From an uncultured Blautia sp. (GTDB taxonomy: Bacteria; Bacillota; Clostridia; Lachnospirales; Lachnospiraceae), in NCBI GenBank assembly GCA_937893675.1, contig CALBGI010000041.1, forward strand, positions 1 to 64,000: 64,000 nt of DNA, read 5' to 3'. Positions 32,103-40,631 of the stretch are shown in pieces. Position 1 is the first letter of the stretch, and every line of letters begins with the position of its first letter. The translations under genes and the position numbers were made by a program. The notes below the pieces were generated by a model. That model saw only the letters and a list, made by a program, of their open reading frames with translations, had not been told where the DNA came from and did no database searches.

Positions 32103-33398
32103 TTATGCCTGAGACTTCGGCTCTATTTTCTTCATGCCGCCCATGTATGGCTGCAACGCTTCCGGAATGTTCACGGAACCGTCTGCATTCAGATTGTTTT
32201 CCAAAAATGCGATCAGCATACGGGGCGGAGCTACTACGGTGTTATTGAGTGTATGCGCCAAATATTTCCGTCCGTCTTCTCCATTCACACGGATCTTCAG
32301 ACGACGTGCCTGCGCATCTCCCAGATTAGAGCAGCTTCCAACCTCAAAATATTTTTTCTGACGGGGGGACCACGCCTCTACGTCCACAGATTTCACCTTC
32401 AGATCCGCCAAATCGCCGGAGCAGCACTCCAATGTACGCACCGGAATATCCATGGAGCGGAACAGATCTACCGTATTCTGCCACAGCTTATCAAACCACA
32501 TTGGGCTCTCTTCCGGTTTGCAGACAACGACCATTTCCTGCTTTTCAAACTGGTGAATACGATAAACACCGCGCTCTTCCAGACCATGCGCACCTTTTTC
32601 CTTGCGGAAGCATGGAGAATAGCTGGTGAGCGTCTGGGGAAGCTGTTCCTCCGGAATGATCTGGTCGATGAATTTTCCGATCATGGAATGCTCGCTGGTT
32701 CCGATAAGGTAAAGATCCTCGCCCTCAATTTTATACATCATAGCTTCCATTTCTGCAAAGCTCATTACGCCGGTCACCACATTGCTTCGGATCATAAAAG
32801 GCGGTACACAATAGGTAAAGCCCCTGTCAATCATAAAATCACGTGCATAGGAAATCACTGCGGAGTGCAGTCTTGCAATATCTCCCATGAGATAGTAAAA
32901 TCCATTTCCGGCCACACGCCTTGCGCTGTCAAGGTCAATTCCATTGAATTTTTCCATAATATCTGTATGATAAGGAACTTCAAAATCCGGAACAACAGGC
33001 TCTCCAAAACGTTCTACTTCCACATTTTCACTGTCATCCTTTCCAATGGGAACAGACGGATCAATGATGTTTGGAATCACCATCATATCTTTCAGAAGTT
33101 CTTCCTCAACCTCTTTTTCCCGGGCGGAAAGCTCCTCAATACGGCTTCCGGAAGCAGCTACCTGTTTTTTTACTTCTTCCGCTTCCTCACGTTTTCCCTG
33201 TCCCATCAGCGCGCCAATCTGCTTGGAAATCTTGTTTCGCTCTGCGCGAAGAGCCTCTACTTCCTGTTTGATTTCCCTGTTTTCTTTGTCAAGCTCCAGA
33301 ACTCTGTCAACCAGCTCCAGCTTGCTGTCCTGGAATTTATTGCGGATATTCTGTTTTACGATTTCCGGATTTTCTCTCACAAATTTAATGTCTAACAT
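32103..33398 (-). CDS. serS: Seryl-tRNA synthetase
   Basis: 431 aa from the ATG after GGAGGAAAAGAAAATC. The N-terminal coiled-coil tRNA-binding arm covers about residues 1-105 (MLDIKFVRENPEIVKQNIRNK...). Class II motifs: motif 2 with FRKEKGAHGLEERGVYRIHQFEKQE and motif 3 with NGEDGRKYLAHTLNNTVVAPPRMLIAFLEN. It charges tRNA-Ser and tRNA-Sec. No T-box leader is visible in the 51-nt gap to the DUF4446 gene, so it is probably read from the parAB-DUF4446 operon. Confidence 0.97.
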   Translation of the reverse strand: MLDIKFVRENPEIVKQNIRNKFQDSKLELVDRVLELDKENREIKQEVEALRAERNKISKQIGALMGQGKREEAEEVKKQVAASGSRIEELSAREKEVEEELLKDMMVIPNIIDPSVPIGKDDSENVEVERFGEPVVPDFEVPYHTDIMEKFNGIDLDSARRVAGNGFYYLMGDIARLHSAVISYARDFMIDRGFTYCVPPFMIRSNVVTGVMSFAEMEAMMYKIEGEDLYLIGTSEHSMIGKFIDQIIPEEQLPQTLTSYSPCFRKEKGAHGLEERGVYRIHQFEKQEMVVVCKPEESPMWFDKLWQNTVDLFRSMDIPVRTLECCSGDLADLKVKSVDVEAWSPRQKKYFEVGSCSNLGDAQARRLKIRVNGEDGRKYLAHTLNNTVVAPPRMLIAFLENNLNADGSVNIPEALQPYMGGMKKIEPKSQA

Positions 33399-33449
33399 GA
33401 TTTTCTTTTCCTCCTGTATTCTGCGCACATACGCATGTATATTTCCTTT

Positions 33450-33971
33450 TTATGACTCGGAAATGTCTCCGAACTCAAAATTTACAGCTTTCCGAAGGGC
33501 CTCTACTTCTTCCTGGCTGAGCATTACATAAGATTCGCCCTTTACAATCTCTTTGAAATAAAGAAAGCAATTATCCCGGCTGTGTACTGCATTCAAAATA
33601 ATACCGGAATTGCTTTTGTCAAGCAGCGCCAAAGCAAAGCTTAGTTTTCCACCGACATCATCAAAAGCATCGTACTTTTCCACACCATACTTACTAAAAA
33701 TCACTTCGAATTTTTTCTTAATATAGTTGATATCCTGCTCATGCTCTTCTTTTGCCTCATAGAGCCTGTCAATCTGCGCAAACTTGCGGACAAACTGTTT
33801 TTCCAGGGACTGGGCGTCGCTTCCCTTCATAAACATCCTGTACTTCCGCTCCAGACGGCTGATTCGCATATTGCTGCTGATAACATTCACAAGAAGGATA
33901 ATTACCAGAACCAGCAATACAACGATCATAATCCCTGAAGCGCTTCCCAGGTTTTCAAATATTGTATTCAT
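33450..33971 (-). CDS. DUF4446 membrane-anchored protein
   Basis: 173 aa. One N-terminal membrane helix (IMIVVLLVLVIILLVNVIS, residues 14-32) followed by a coiled coil (MRISRLERKYRMFMKGSDAQSLEKQFVRK) and a compact C-terminal domain with FDDVGGKLSFALALLDKSNSGIILNAVHSRDNCFLY. DUF4446 genes commonly follow parB in clostridia; the function is unknown, but a link to chromosome or envelope organisation is plausible from position. 29 nt after parB. Confidence 0.9.
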   Translation of the reverse strand: MNTIFENLGSASGIMIVVLLVLVIILLVNVISSNMRISRLERKYRMFMKGSDAQSLEKQFVRKFAQIDRLYEAKEEHEQDINYIKKKFEVIFSKYGVEKYDAFDDVGGKLSFALALLDKSNSGIILNAVHSRDNCFLYFKEIVKGESYVMLSQEEVEALRKAVNFEFGDISES

Positions 33972-34000
33972 AAGTTCCTCCCAAATATATCCTCTGTCTG

Positions 34001-34969
34001 TCAGCCAATGGATTCAAACAGATCAATGATCCGTTCCAATTCATCCTTAGAATAATATTCTATTTCTATTTTTCCTTTATTGTTCTTTTTTCTGTGGATC
34101 AATACTCTTGTTCCCACAATTCCTTTCATTTTCTCTTCCAGGCTTTCATAAATAGCATCCTCCGCCGTATTTACAGCCGGAGTTTTTTTTGCTTTTGCCG
34201 GCTCTGAAAGACGTTTTACCAGCTTTTCTGTCTCCCGGACACTGAGCTTTTCATCAAATACTTTCATTGCCACCTCAGCCTGCATATCGCCTGCCGGAAG
34301 TGCCAGAAGTGCTCTTGCATGGCCCGCAGAAATCATCTCATCGATCAGCATCTGCTGTACTCTTTCATCCAGTTTCAAAAGACGCAGGGAATTTGTGACC
34401 GCAGTACGGCTTTTGGATACACGCTCCGCAATTTCATCCTGCTTCAGATGAAATTCTTCCAGAAGACGTTTATAAGCAAAAGCTTCCTCCACCGGATTCA
34501 AATCTTCCCTTTGAATGTTTTCAATCAAAGAGATTTCCACAATTTCCTGTTCTGTAAATTCCTTAATGATCACGGGAACTTCTTTCAGTCCCGCCATTTT
34601 GGCGGCTCTCCAGCGTCTCTCTCCTGCGATGATCTCATAGTAGTCCTTTTTATCGGACACAAGAAGCGGCTGTATAATACCGTATTGCTTAATCGATTCT
34701 GAAAGTTCCAACAATGCGTCCTCATCAAACTGCTTTCTGGGCTGATTTCTGTTTGGCTCTACCATTGACAGTTTCACATAAGTTTCTGCCGGAACCTCCA
34801 CTATTTTTTCTATTATTTTTTCTTTTATCACAGGCTCTTCTGCTTTTTTTGTTTTGGATGAAGAGTCAGCTGCTTTTACTTTCTTTTCCGTTGTCTTAAA
34901 ATTTTCTGATTTCGTAGGAATCAGCGCATCCAGACCTCTTCCAAGGCCTCCTGTCTTCCTCGCCGCCAT
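34001..34969 (-). CDS. parB: ParB/Spo0J chromosome-partitioning protein
   Basis: 322 aa. The CTPase/NTD carries VEPNRNQPRKQFDEDALLELSESIKQYG and the conserved GERRWRAAKMAG; the central HTH (QDEIAERVSKSRTAVTNSLRLLKL) reads parS; the C-terminus dimerises. The N-terminal VGR-like ARKTGGLGRGLDALI helix stimulates ParA ATPase. Three exact parS sites lie within 4 kb upstream, so loading on this locus is direct. The ATG overlaps the parA stop (TAATG). Confidence 0.97.
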   Translation of the reverse strand: MAARKTGGLGRGLDALIPTKSENFKTTEKKVKAADSSSKTKKAEEPVIKEKIIEKIVEVPAETYVKLSMVEPNRNQPRKQFDEDALLELSESIKQYGIIQPLLVSDKKDYYEIIAGERRWRAAKMAGLKEVPVIIKEFTEQEIVEISLIENIQREDLNPVEEAFAYKRLLEEFHLKQDEIAERVSKSRTAVTNSLRLLKLDERVQQMLIDEMISAGHARALLALPAGDMQAEVAMKVFDEKLSVRETEKLVKRLSEPAKAKKTPAVNTAEDAIYESLEEKMKGIVGTRVLIHRKKNNKGKIEIEYYSKDELERIIDLFESIG

Positions 34970-35736
34970 TATTCGCCCTCCCTGTTGATCACTTCTTCTG
35001 CAAGCAGTCTGTAACTCTCTGCTCCTGCAGATTTTGGGTCATAAATGTTAATTGGCTGCCCATAGCTTGGAGCTTCTGCCAGTCTGACATTTCTCGGTAT
35101 AATGGTCTTATAGATATTTTGCTGCAGATTATCCTTCACATTCTCTACAACTTGAAGGGAAAGATTTGTCCTAGCGTCATACATGGTAAATACCACACCT
35201 TCAATCTTCAAACGTTTGTTCAGGCGCTCCTTTACCAATTCAATGGTATGTACGAGCTGTGAAAGCCCTTCCAGCGCATAATATTCACATTGAATGGGAA
35301 CCAGCACAGAAGTTGCCGCTGTCAGCGCGTTAATTGTCAGCATGCTCAGCGAAGGCGGACAGTCCATAATAATATAGTCATACTTTCTCCGAATCTTATC
35401 TGTGATTTCTTTTAGTATGTACTCTTTGTTTTCTACTCCAATCAGCTCTATCTCTGAGCCGGACAGATTCATATTCGATGGTATTAAATCTACGTTTTCT
35501 ACAACATTTTTGATGATTGTATTTTTTGTTTCCGCTTGCCCCAGGAGAAGCTCATACAACGTATTATCTACACTGTTTTTATCCACACCAAACCCACTGG
35601 TGGTATTTCCCTGCGGATCAATGTCTATTGTCAAAACCTTCTTCCCCAGTTCCGCAAGACATGAAGACAAATTGATTGCTGTGGTAGACTTTCCAACCCC
35701 GCCTTTCTGATTGGCTACAGCGATGATTCTTCCCAA
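34969..35736 (-). CDS. parA: ParA/Soj chromosome-partitioning ATPase
   Basis: 255 aa. The deviant Walker A KGGVGKSTTAIN, the IDIDPQGNTTSGF A' box and DYIIMDCPPSLSMLTINAL are all present. ParA binds DNA non-specifically with ATP and interacts with ParB to segregate origins and control DnaA. It is first in the parA-parB-DUF4446-serS unit, with AAAGGAGGG upstream, and is preceded by the 117-bp tandem repeat. Confidence 0.97.
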   Translation of the reverse strand: MGRIIAVANQKGGVGKSTTAINLSSCLAELGKKVLTIDIDPQGNTTSGFGVDKNSVDNTLYELLLGQAETKNTIIKNVVENVDLIPSNMNLSGSEIELIGVENKEYILKEITDKIRRKYDYIIMDCPPSLSMLTINALTAATSVLVPIQCEYYALEGLSQLVHTIELVKERLNKRLKIEGVVFTMYDARTNLSLQVVENVKDNLQQNIYKTIIPRNVRLAEAPSYGQPINIYDPKSAGAESYRLLAEEVINREGE

Positions 35737-35770
35737 ACCTTATCCCTCCTTTAACCAAAAACTATCAACT

Positions 35771-36055
35771 TAATTCACATGAAATTCATTCTGCGTCTTC
35801 GTCTTGAATTCATTAAGTGTTTCGGGTAATACCATGGTCACTAAACTCGGTTGATCCCATTTCTCACCTCGCTAAGTGTCCAGGTATAAATTCACACTAA
35901 ATTCATTCTGCATCTTCGTCTTGAATTCATTAAGTGTTTCGGGTAATACCATGGTCACTAAGCTCTGTTGATCCCATTTCTCACCTCGCTAAGTGTCCAG
36001 GTATAAATTCACACTAAATTCATTCTGCGTCTTCGACTTGAATTCATTAAGTGTT
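35771..36055. repeat. 117-bp tandem direct repeat upstream of parA
   Basis: Two full units and about 40 bp of a third, counted from AAATTCATTCTG at 35782, 35899 and 36016. Units differ at a handful of bases. Each contains AATTCATT twice and the block TTTCTCACCTCGCTAAGTGT. On the minus strand each unit carries short frames (one reads MVLPETLNEFKTK) and 117 is a multiple of three, but no credible protein is seen. It lies between parA and parS. Confidence 0.9.
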
Positions 36056-36172
36056 CATATTATATCATACTATTAAGATTATAACCAAAAATTTTGCAAA
36101 ATAATCACAAAAAATAGTGCATGAATTTTTCTTGAATCATACTACAAAACTTAGTCACATTTTTCTTTACAA

Positions 36173-36188
36173 TGTTTCACGTGAAACA
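36173..36188. promoter_or_regulatory. parS site 1
   Basis: Exact 16-bp parS palindrome TGTTTCACGTGAAACA, the ParB/Spo0J nucleation site. About 440 bp upstream of the parA start, in an AT-rich gene-free stretch. Confidence 0.97.
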
Positions 36189-36218
36189 TTATTAAATTTT
36201 TCCAGCAAACACTTATCG

Positions 36219-36359
36219 CTATTTCTTATTAATAACACCTAAAACAAACATACAAATTCCTATAGGATAAAACGTAGCCATTTCACCTACAATTCCCGCT
36301 ATAATAAAACACAGTCCTACAAAAAAATAAAGGTATCCAGGATGCTTCTTTTTATTCAT
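36219..36359 (-). CDS. 46-residue membrane protein between parS sites
   Basis: ATG-to-TAG frame with ribosome site GGAGTGATAAA. After MNKKKHPG come two hydrophobic helices (YLYFFVGLCFIIAGIVG and FYPIGICMFVLGVI) and a NKK end, so a two-span membrane peptide is likely. I do not recognise the family. It lies between two parS sites; whether it is expressed is not shown by sequence. Confidence 0.6.
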   Translation of the reverse strand: MNKKKHPGYLYFFVGLCFIIAGIVGEMATFYPIGICMFVLGVINKK

Positions 36360-36425
36360 TTTATCACTCCAATTCTCATCCTTTCATCATTAACAATTAT
36401 ACCTAAAATCACAAGATTTGTAAAA

Positions 36426-36441
36426 TGTTTCACGTGAAACA
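36426..36441. promoter_or_regulatory. parS site 2
   Basis: Exact TGTTTCACGTGAAACA, 14 bp before the -35 box of the alpha/beta hydrolase gene, so ParB spreading could affect that promoter. Confidence 0.97.
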
Positions 36442-36454
36442 TTTTACAAAATCG

Positions 36455-36483
36455 TTGTAAAACCATGCATATTGGCGTATAAT
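36455..36483 (+). promoter_or_regulatory. Promoter of the alpha/beta hydrolase gene
   Basis: TTGTAA and TATAAT with a 17-bp spacer, 27 nt before the start codon. Confidence 0.8.
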
Positions 36484-36510
36484 AAACCTATCTGGAAAGG
36501 AGGAATTAAC

Positions 36511-37467
36511 ATGAAATCGAACAACCATAAATTATTTACATTCGCAACATTAATGGCAGGCGCTACTGCAATTCTCCATTTATCCAACCGTTTTATAGAA
36601 AGTAACTCTCAGGCAAAAAATTTGCTTTCGGAATCTTCTAGCAATTTTTATACATGTCGATTAGGCCGTGTATATTATAAGAAATCAGGAAATGGAACAC
36701 CTATTCTTTTGATTCATGATATGCTTCCAGGTGCTTCCGGATATGAATGGAATCAGATTGAAGAGCAGTTATCTTCTGATCATACAGTTTATACATTGGA
36801 TTTGCTTGGATGTGGTCGTTCCGAGAAAGCCGGAATCACTTATACAAACTTCGTTTACGTAGAGTTGATCAGCAATTTTATAAAAGATGTAATTAAAGAA
36901 AAGACAGACATTATGACCAGTGGATTTTCTGGTTCCTTTGCTCTCATGACAGCACTTCATGATCAGGAGCTTATTCATCGAATTATGCTCATTAATCCAC
37001 CAAGTCTTACTTCTTTTACACAAAAAGTAAAGGAACAGGAGAAATTATTAAGCTGTATTCTTCAAGTACCTATTTTCGGAACCTTTATTTATCATATTGC
37101 AGTTTCACGTGAAATTTCCAGTAATCTGTTTTTGGAAAAGCTTTATTACAATCCTTTCCATGCGGACGAATCCATCATAGATGCTTATTACGAAGCTGCT
37201 CATAAGGGTGGATACTATGCCAAATATTTGTATATTAGTATGATATGCAAATATATGAATGTGGATATCACAAATGCACTCAAAACGATCAACAACAGTA
37301 TTTATATAATATCAGGAGACAAAGAGACAAACAGTTCGAATATAGCAAAAGAATATCAGAAAATAAATTCTTCTATAGAAACGGCTGTCGTTAGAAATGC
37401 AAAACATCTGCCGCATATTGAAACTTCCGAAAAATTCATGGAACAATTTCATATTTTCTTCGAGTAA
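36511..37467 (+). CDS. Alpha/beta fold hydrolase
   Basis: 318 aa from the ATG after AAAGGAGGAATTAAC. A hydrophobic N-terminal segment (LFTFATLMAGATAILHLS) may anchor it. The hydrolase fold shows the oxyanion region TPILLIHDMLPGASGYEW, the nucleophile elbow TSGFSGSFAL (GxSxS instead of the usual GxSxG), and a late His in KHLPHIETSEKFMEQF. Substrate unknown. The gene is AT-rich relative to neighbours, reads against the local trend, and carries a near-parS inside it, coding VSREIS. It ends at the palindromic repeat copy 2. Confidence 0.85.
   Translation: MKSNNHKLFTFATLMAGATAILHLSNRFIESNSQAKNLLSESSSNFYTCRLGRVYYKKSGNGTPILLIHDMLPGASGYEWNQIEEQLSSDHTVYTLDLLGCGRSEKAGITYTNFVYVELISNFIKDVIKEKTDIMTSGFSGSFALMTALHDQELIHRIMLINPPSLTSFTQKVKEQEKLLSCILQVPIFGTFIYHIAVSREISSNLFLEKLYYNPFHADESIIDAYYEAAHKGGYYAKYLYISMICKYMNVDITNALKTINNSIYIISGDKETNSSNIAKEYQKINSSIETAVVRNAKHLPHIETSEKFMEQFHIFFE
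37101..37116. promoter_or_regulatory. Near-match parS site within coding sequence
   Basis: AGTTTCACGTGAAATT keeps the 12-bp core palindrome TTTCACGTGAAA and 14 of 16 parS positions. It lies inside the alpha/beta hydrolase gene. Confidence 0.6.
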
Positions 37468-37495
37468 AACTAAAAAATGCTTTAGAAGTAAAACA

Positions 37496-37589
37496 CCCCG
37501 CTGGTACCCTTGCAGATATTTTCCACAGGAAGCCGTGCTTCGCACAGAGCTTCTCTGCCGGGAAATCTCATACTGCAAATCCAGCGGGG
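37496..37589. repeat. Palindromic dispersed repeat, copy 2
   Basis: Inverse-orientation copy of the element at 17658-17747. Outer stem is CCCCGCTGG/CCAGCGGGG, where copy 1 has TCCGGCGG/CCGCCGGA: both arms changed together. The inner block (TTTCCCGGCAGAGAAGC, GTGCGAAGCACGGCTTCCTG, ATCTGCAAGGGTACC in copy-1 sense) is nearly identical. It lies between the convergent alpha/beta hydrolase and DUF4340 genes with A- and T-rich flanks, consistent with a bidirectional terminator. Confidence 0.88.
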
Positions 37590-37650
37590 CATTTTTATCT
37601 TCTGACAACCATACGACATCTGTCTTTTGGTTGTACTGTTCTATTCTTTG

Positions 37651-39162
37651 TTATTCTTCACCTCCTGCAACAAGGTTTTCATATGCCTGGAACATATCCT
37701 TAATACCCACCTTATTTACCAGATATACTCTGTCCTCAATAACGACAGCATAGAAATTTGTATCATAACTATAAAAGTCTGCTTCCACAACAGCACCATC
37801 CACAGAAGTAACCTTTGTTGTCATCTCAGACTCTGTCTCCGGCACATAGCTTTCTGTGAGAATTTTCTGGGCGGACATATTTGTCAGCTTATTCCAGAAT
37901 GTATTGAGCGTTGTTGTATCATCCAATTCTTTTCCGTCTAACAGATACGTAATTTCTTCTTTTGTTTTTCCGTCCTCATCCTCAGATGTTTCACGTGAAA
38001 CATTTATTGTGTGATTTTCACTTCCGTAGGAAATATCAACTTTTTCAGCCTGGTTTAACGCTTTATATCCTAGAGACAAATCCCAGAAGCTTTCTGCTGT
38101 TTCATCTAAAAGAGGCGCAAGCAATTCTTCTGAAATTGTATAAATATCATCGCTTCCTTCTAATGCAGCATATCTGGTTTCTTCCTCACCCTGGTCGCCA
38201 ATATAGAGTACTAACTGCTTATCAAGCATAACCGGCTCTGCTTCTTCTGTCTCTTCCTCTGAAGAAGTTTCTTCTGAAGTTTCCTCTGCGTTTTCCGCAT
38301 CCGAAGTTTCATCCTCACTCTTTTCCGTCTCTTCCTCTTCCTTATAGTCTACTGTAATTGTAGCGTAAGGTTCTTTAAGACCGTACTTCTCCAGATCTGT
38401 GCATTGATAATCCACAAAATCAAAGTATTCCAAAGCAGAAACTGAAGATGTAACGCCTGACGCTTTTGCCGAATCTGCTTTTTCTACGGATTCATTAGCA
38501 GAAACTTCCCACAGAGAATCTTCTTCCTTGTATTTCAGGGTATATGAATTTTCTTTCATGTCTACTTGTACAGAACTTATGTTCGAACTGTCAATAGCAG
38601 GAAATTCTTCCTTTTGGGCATAATCATACAAATCCCCAAAAAATGGTTCTACCAGAGCACCTGCAACCAAATATACTGTACTGTCATCATCTCCGCAGGC
38701 AACATAATACTGACTCACACCTTCATTGTAATCGCCAATACGCATCGTAAGATTTTCTTCGCCTGCATCCACAGTAACTGTGTTCTGCGGACTATCCAGT
38801 CCATATTCTGCAAGGTTTTCCACATCTTCCAGAACACGTTCTGCATTTAAACTGCTCACAGCCCCTGCTGCCTCAGAAAGTTTATCCTGATTTACAGGAA
38901 AAGCCGCCTCATCTCTGCGCGTCCACAAATCCCCTTCTTTATCATAATCAAAGGTCACTTCTTTTTCGTCAACAAAAAACTTCACAGATTCCAGATTTTC
39001 CGCGGGTGCAGAGAATATGGAAATATCCTCTGCCTCCTTTTCCTCAGCTTCTGACTCTTTCTTTTCTTCAGTTTTCACATAATATCGTACGCCTGCGTAT
39101 CCTGCACCAAGAACGCCCAAAGCTACGACAGAAGTGAGGAGTCTTACACTCTTTTTCTTCAT
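37651..39162 (-). CDS. DUF4340 domain protein of a Gld-type ABC system
   Basis: 503 aa from the ATG at 39162, overlapping the GldG stop (TAATG). A single N-terminal membrane helix (SVRLLTSVVALGVLGAGYAG) precedes a large extracellular part with DUF4340 repeats (ESVKFFVDEKEVTFDYDKEGDLWTRRDEAAFPVNQDKL and a similar second unit near YTLKYKEEDSLWEVSANE). An acidic Glu/Ser/Thr-rich stretch near residue 300 separates the halves. It is the last gene of the ABC operon; the function of the complex in Firmicutes is unknown. An exact parS sits in its coding sequence. Confidence 0.88.
   Translation of the reverse strand: MKKKSVRLLTSVVALGVLGAGYAGVRYYVKTEEKKESEAEEKEAEDISIFSAPAENLESVKFFVDEKEVTFDYDKEGDLWTRRDEAAFPVNQDKLSEAAGAVSSLNAERVLEDVENLAEYGLDSPQNTVTVDAGEENLTMRIGDYNEGVSQYYVACGDDDSTVYLVAGALVEPFFGDLYDYAQKEEFPAIDSSNISSVQVDMKENSYTLKYKEEDSLWEVSANESVEKADSAKASGVTSSVSALEYFDFVDYQCTDLEKYGLKEPYATITVDYKEEEETEKSEDETSDAENAEETSEETSSEEETEEAEPVMLDKQLVLYIGDQGEEETRYAALEGSDDIYTISEELLAPLLDETAESFWDLSLGYKALNQAEKVDISYGSENHTINVSRETSEDEDGKTKEEITYLLDGKELDDTTTLNTFWNKLTNMSAQKILTESYVPETESEMTTKVTSVDGAVVEADFYSYDTNFYAVVIEDRVYLVNKVGIKDMFQAYENLVAGGEE
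37987..38002. promoter_or_regulatory. parS site 3, inside the DUF4340 gene
   Basis: Exact TGTTTCACGTGAAACA within the DUF4340 coding sequence, where it encodes NVSRET. Keeping a perfect parS inside a gene shows that the amino acids at this place are constrained by DNA function or happen to permit it. Confidence 0.95.
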
Positions 39163-40628
39163 TATGCTTTTCTCCTTTTCAGCCAAATACCAAAGCCTGC
39201 GACCAGGAAAAATCCAGGAATCAGACCCATGGTACAGATTTTCCAGAAGCTTGCATCATAGTCTGTAAGCGTCAGATAAGACATTTCCAGACTTTTTGCC
39301 GAAATCGCGACAGATGCATTTTCCTCTGCCCCTGTCATCCATTTCAGAGAAGAGAGCAAAAGCTCATGATTGCCTCCGGATACCATTTGGTTGACCTGAC
39401 CGTCCAGCAATGCAGATGTTGAATAGTATACTATTTTTGTCTCTTTTTCTTCATCCAGCTTTTCCGTGATACTTACGCCAAGATCAAGCGGCCCTGCAAT
39501 GTCACCCTCCTCTTTTTCTATCTGTGTGCTGTTCATATTTGTCTTGGAATACGCCTGATCTGTGGTAGTGAGAAGACTTTCGATGGTCACCGTATCTCTG
39601 ACCTCATCCATTTTCTGGATTCCCTGGGCATAGGGCATAAGAATCAGACGATTTCCGGAAGCCACATCATAGGTTGCGTCGGTACTGTTCACTGTCGGGA
39701 TCAGATAATAGGGCATCTGCATTGCATAATGCTGAGAATCTCCTTCAAAAACAATGCCCTCTGCTGTCTGTACACCGTAATTTTCCAGAACCGCAGCAAG
39801 ATTTTTCATTTCTGTTCCTGTATAATCCGTAAAAATCATGGCTTTTCCGCCGTTTTCCAGATAAGAAAGAAGCGCATCTTTTTCTTCTGCAGAAATATCA
39901 GAGGTAGGTGCGTTGATCATCAGACAGTCTGCATCTTCCGGAACTTCTCCTTCCGTGAGAAGATTCAGCGTCTGTATTTCCATATTGGCTTTCTCAATGC
40001 TGTCCTTCAATGTAGAATCCAGACTGATTTCTCCATGCCCCTCCAGGGTATAGAGAATCGGCAGCTCTTCGGAGGTTACATATCCAATTGCGCTTGTGAT
40101 CTGCCCCTCTCCGTCAAAGCCGGTTGTCTGATAGCTGTAAGTATTATAGTCAATGGAGCTTTCGTACATATCATTATAATTGATAACCTTGCTTCTCTCC
40201 CCGCTCTCCACGATCAGGCTGTTATTTGAAAGGTTATCCTCTGTATATTCCGAAACAAACCCCGGATTTACCACCGGATCCTTCTGTTCTACTTTAATAT
40301 GCTTGGATTCATCCTCATATCGTTTCAGAAGGCTTTTAATATTTTCGTCTTCACTTCCATCCTGGGCAATCTGATAAATGGTTACATCAGATTCCAGATC
40401 ATGAAGCATTTTTTCTGTCTCTTCCCCAATGCTGTAAAGTCCAGAATCACTGATATCTATCTGTGAATACTTTGCCGGCAGCTCTCCTACGATCAGGTTT
40501 ACAAGAACCACAGCCGCAATAAAAACAGCGGAAATTCCCATTGTGTAAGAGCCGTTTTTCAAGTGCTTTTTGCTTATTTTTCCAACTTTTTCTTTCCATT
40601 TTATTTTCTTTTCTTTCACCTTTTTCAC
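39162..40628 (-). CDS. GldG-like ABC auxiliary protein
   Basis: 488 aa. One N-terminal helix (YTMGISAVFIAAVVLVNLIVGELP), a large extracellular domain with ISDSGLYSIGEETEKMLHDLESDVTIYQIA typical of GldG/ABC_transp_aux proteins, a GATase1-like part (DCLMINAPTSDISAEEKDALLSYLENGGKAMIFTDYTG), and a C-terminal helix ending in KRRKA. Bacteroidetes GldG works with GldA/GldF in gliding, but Firmicutes homologues have no gliding role; the substrate is unknown. Confidence 0.9.
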   Translation of the reverse strand: MKKVKEKKIKWKEKVGKISKKHLKNGSYTMGISAVFIAAVVLVNLIVGELPAKYSQIDISDSGLYSIGEETEKMLHDLESDVTIYQIAQDGSEDENIKSLLKRYEDESKHIKVEQKDPVVNPGFVSEYTEDNLSNNSLIVESGERSKVINYNDMYESSIDYNTYSYQTTGFDGEGQITSAIGYVTSEELPILYTLEGHGEISLDSTLKDSIEKANMEIQTLNLLTEGEVPEDADCLMINAPTSDISAEEKDALLSYLENGGKAMIFTDYTGTEMKNLAAVLENYGVQTAEGIVFEGDSQHYAMQMPYYLIPTVNSTDATYDVASGNRLILMPYAQGIQKMDEVRDTVTIESLLTTTDQAYSKTNMNSTQIEKEEGDIAGPLDLGVSITEKLDEEKETKIVYYSTSALLDGQVNQMVSGGNHELLLSSLKWMTGAEENASVAISAKSLEMSYLTLTDYDASFWKICTMGLIPGFFLVAGFGIWLKRRKA

Positions 40629-40631
40629 CCC

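Noticed and set aside
33399..33449. T-box leader of serS
   Set aside because: The 51-nt gap to the upstream gene is too short and lacks the T-box sequence.
35771..36055. Possible CRISPR array
   Set aside because: Units are 117 bp and similar throughout; there are no short repeats with variable spacers and no cas genes. It is an ordinary tandem repeat.
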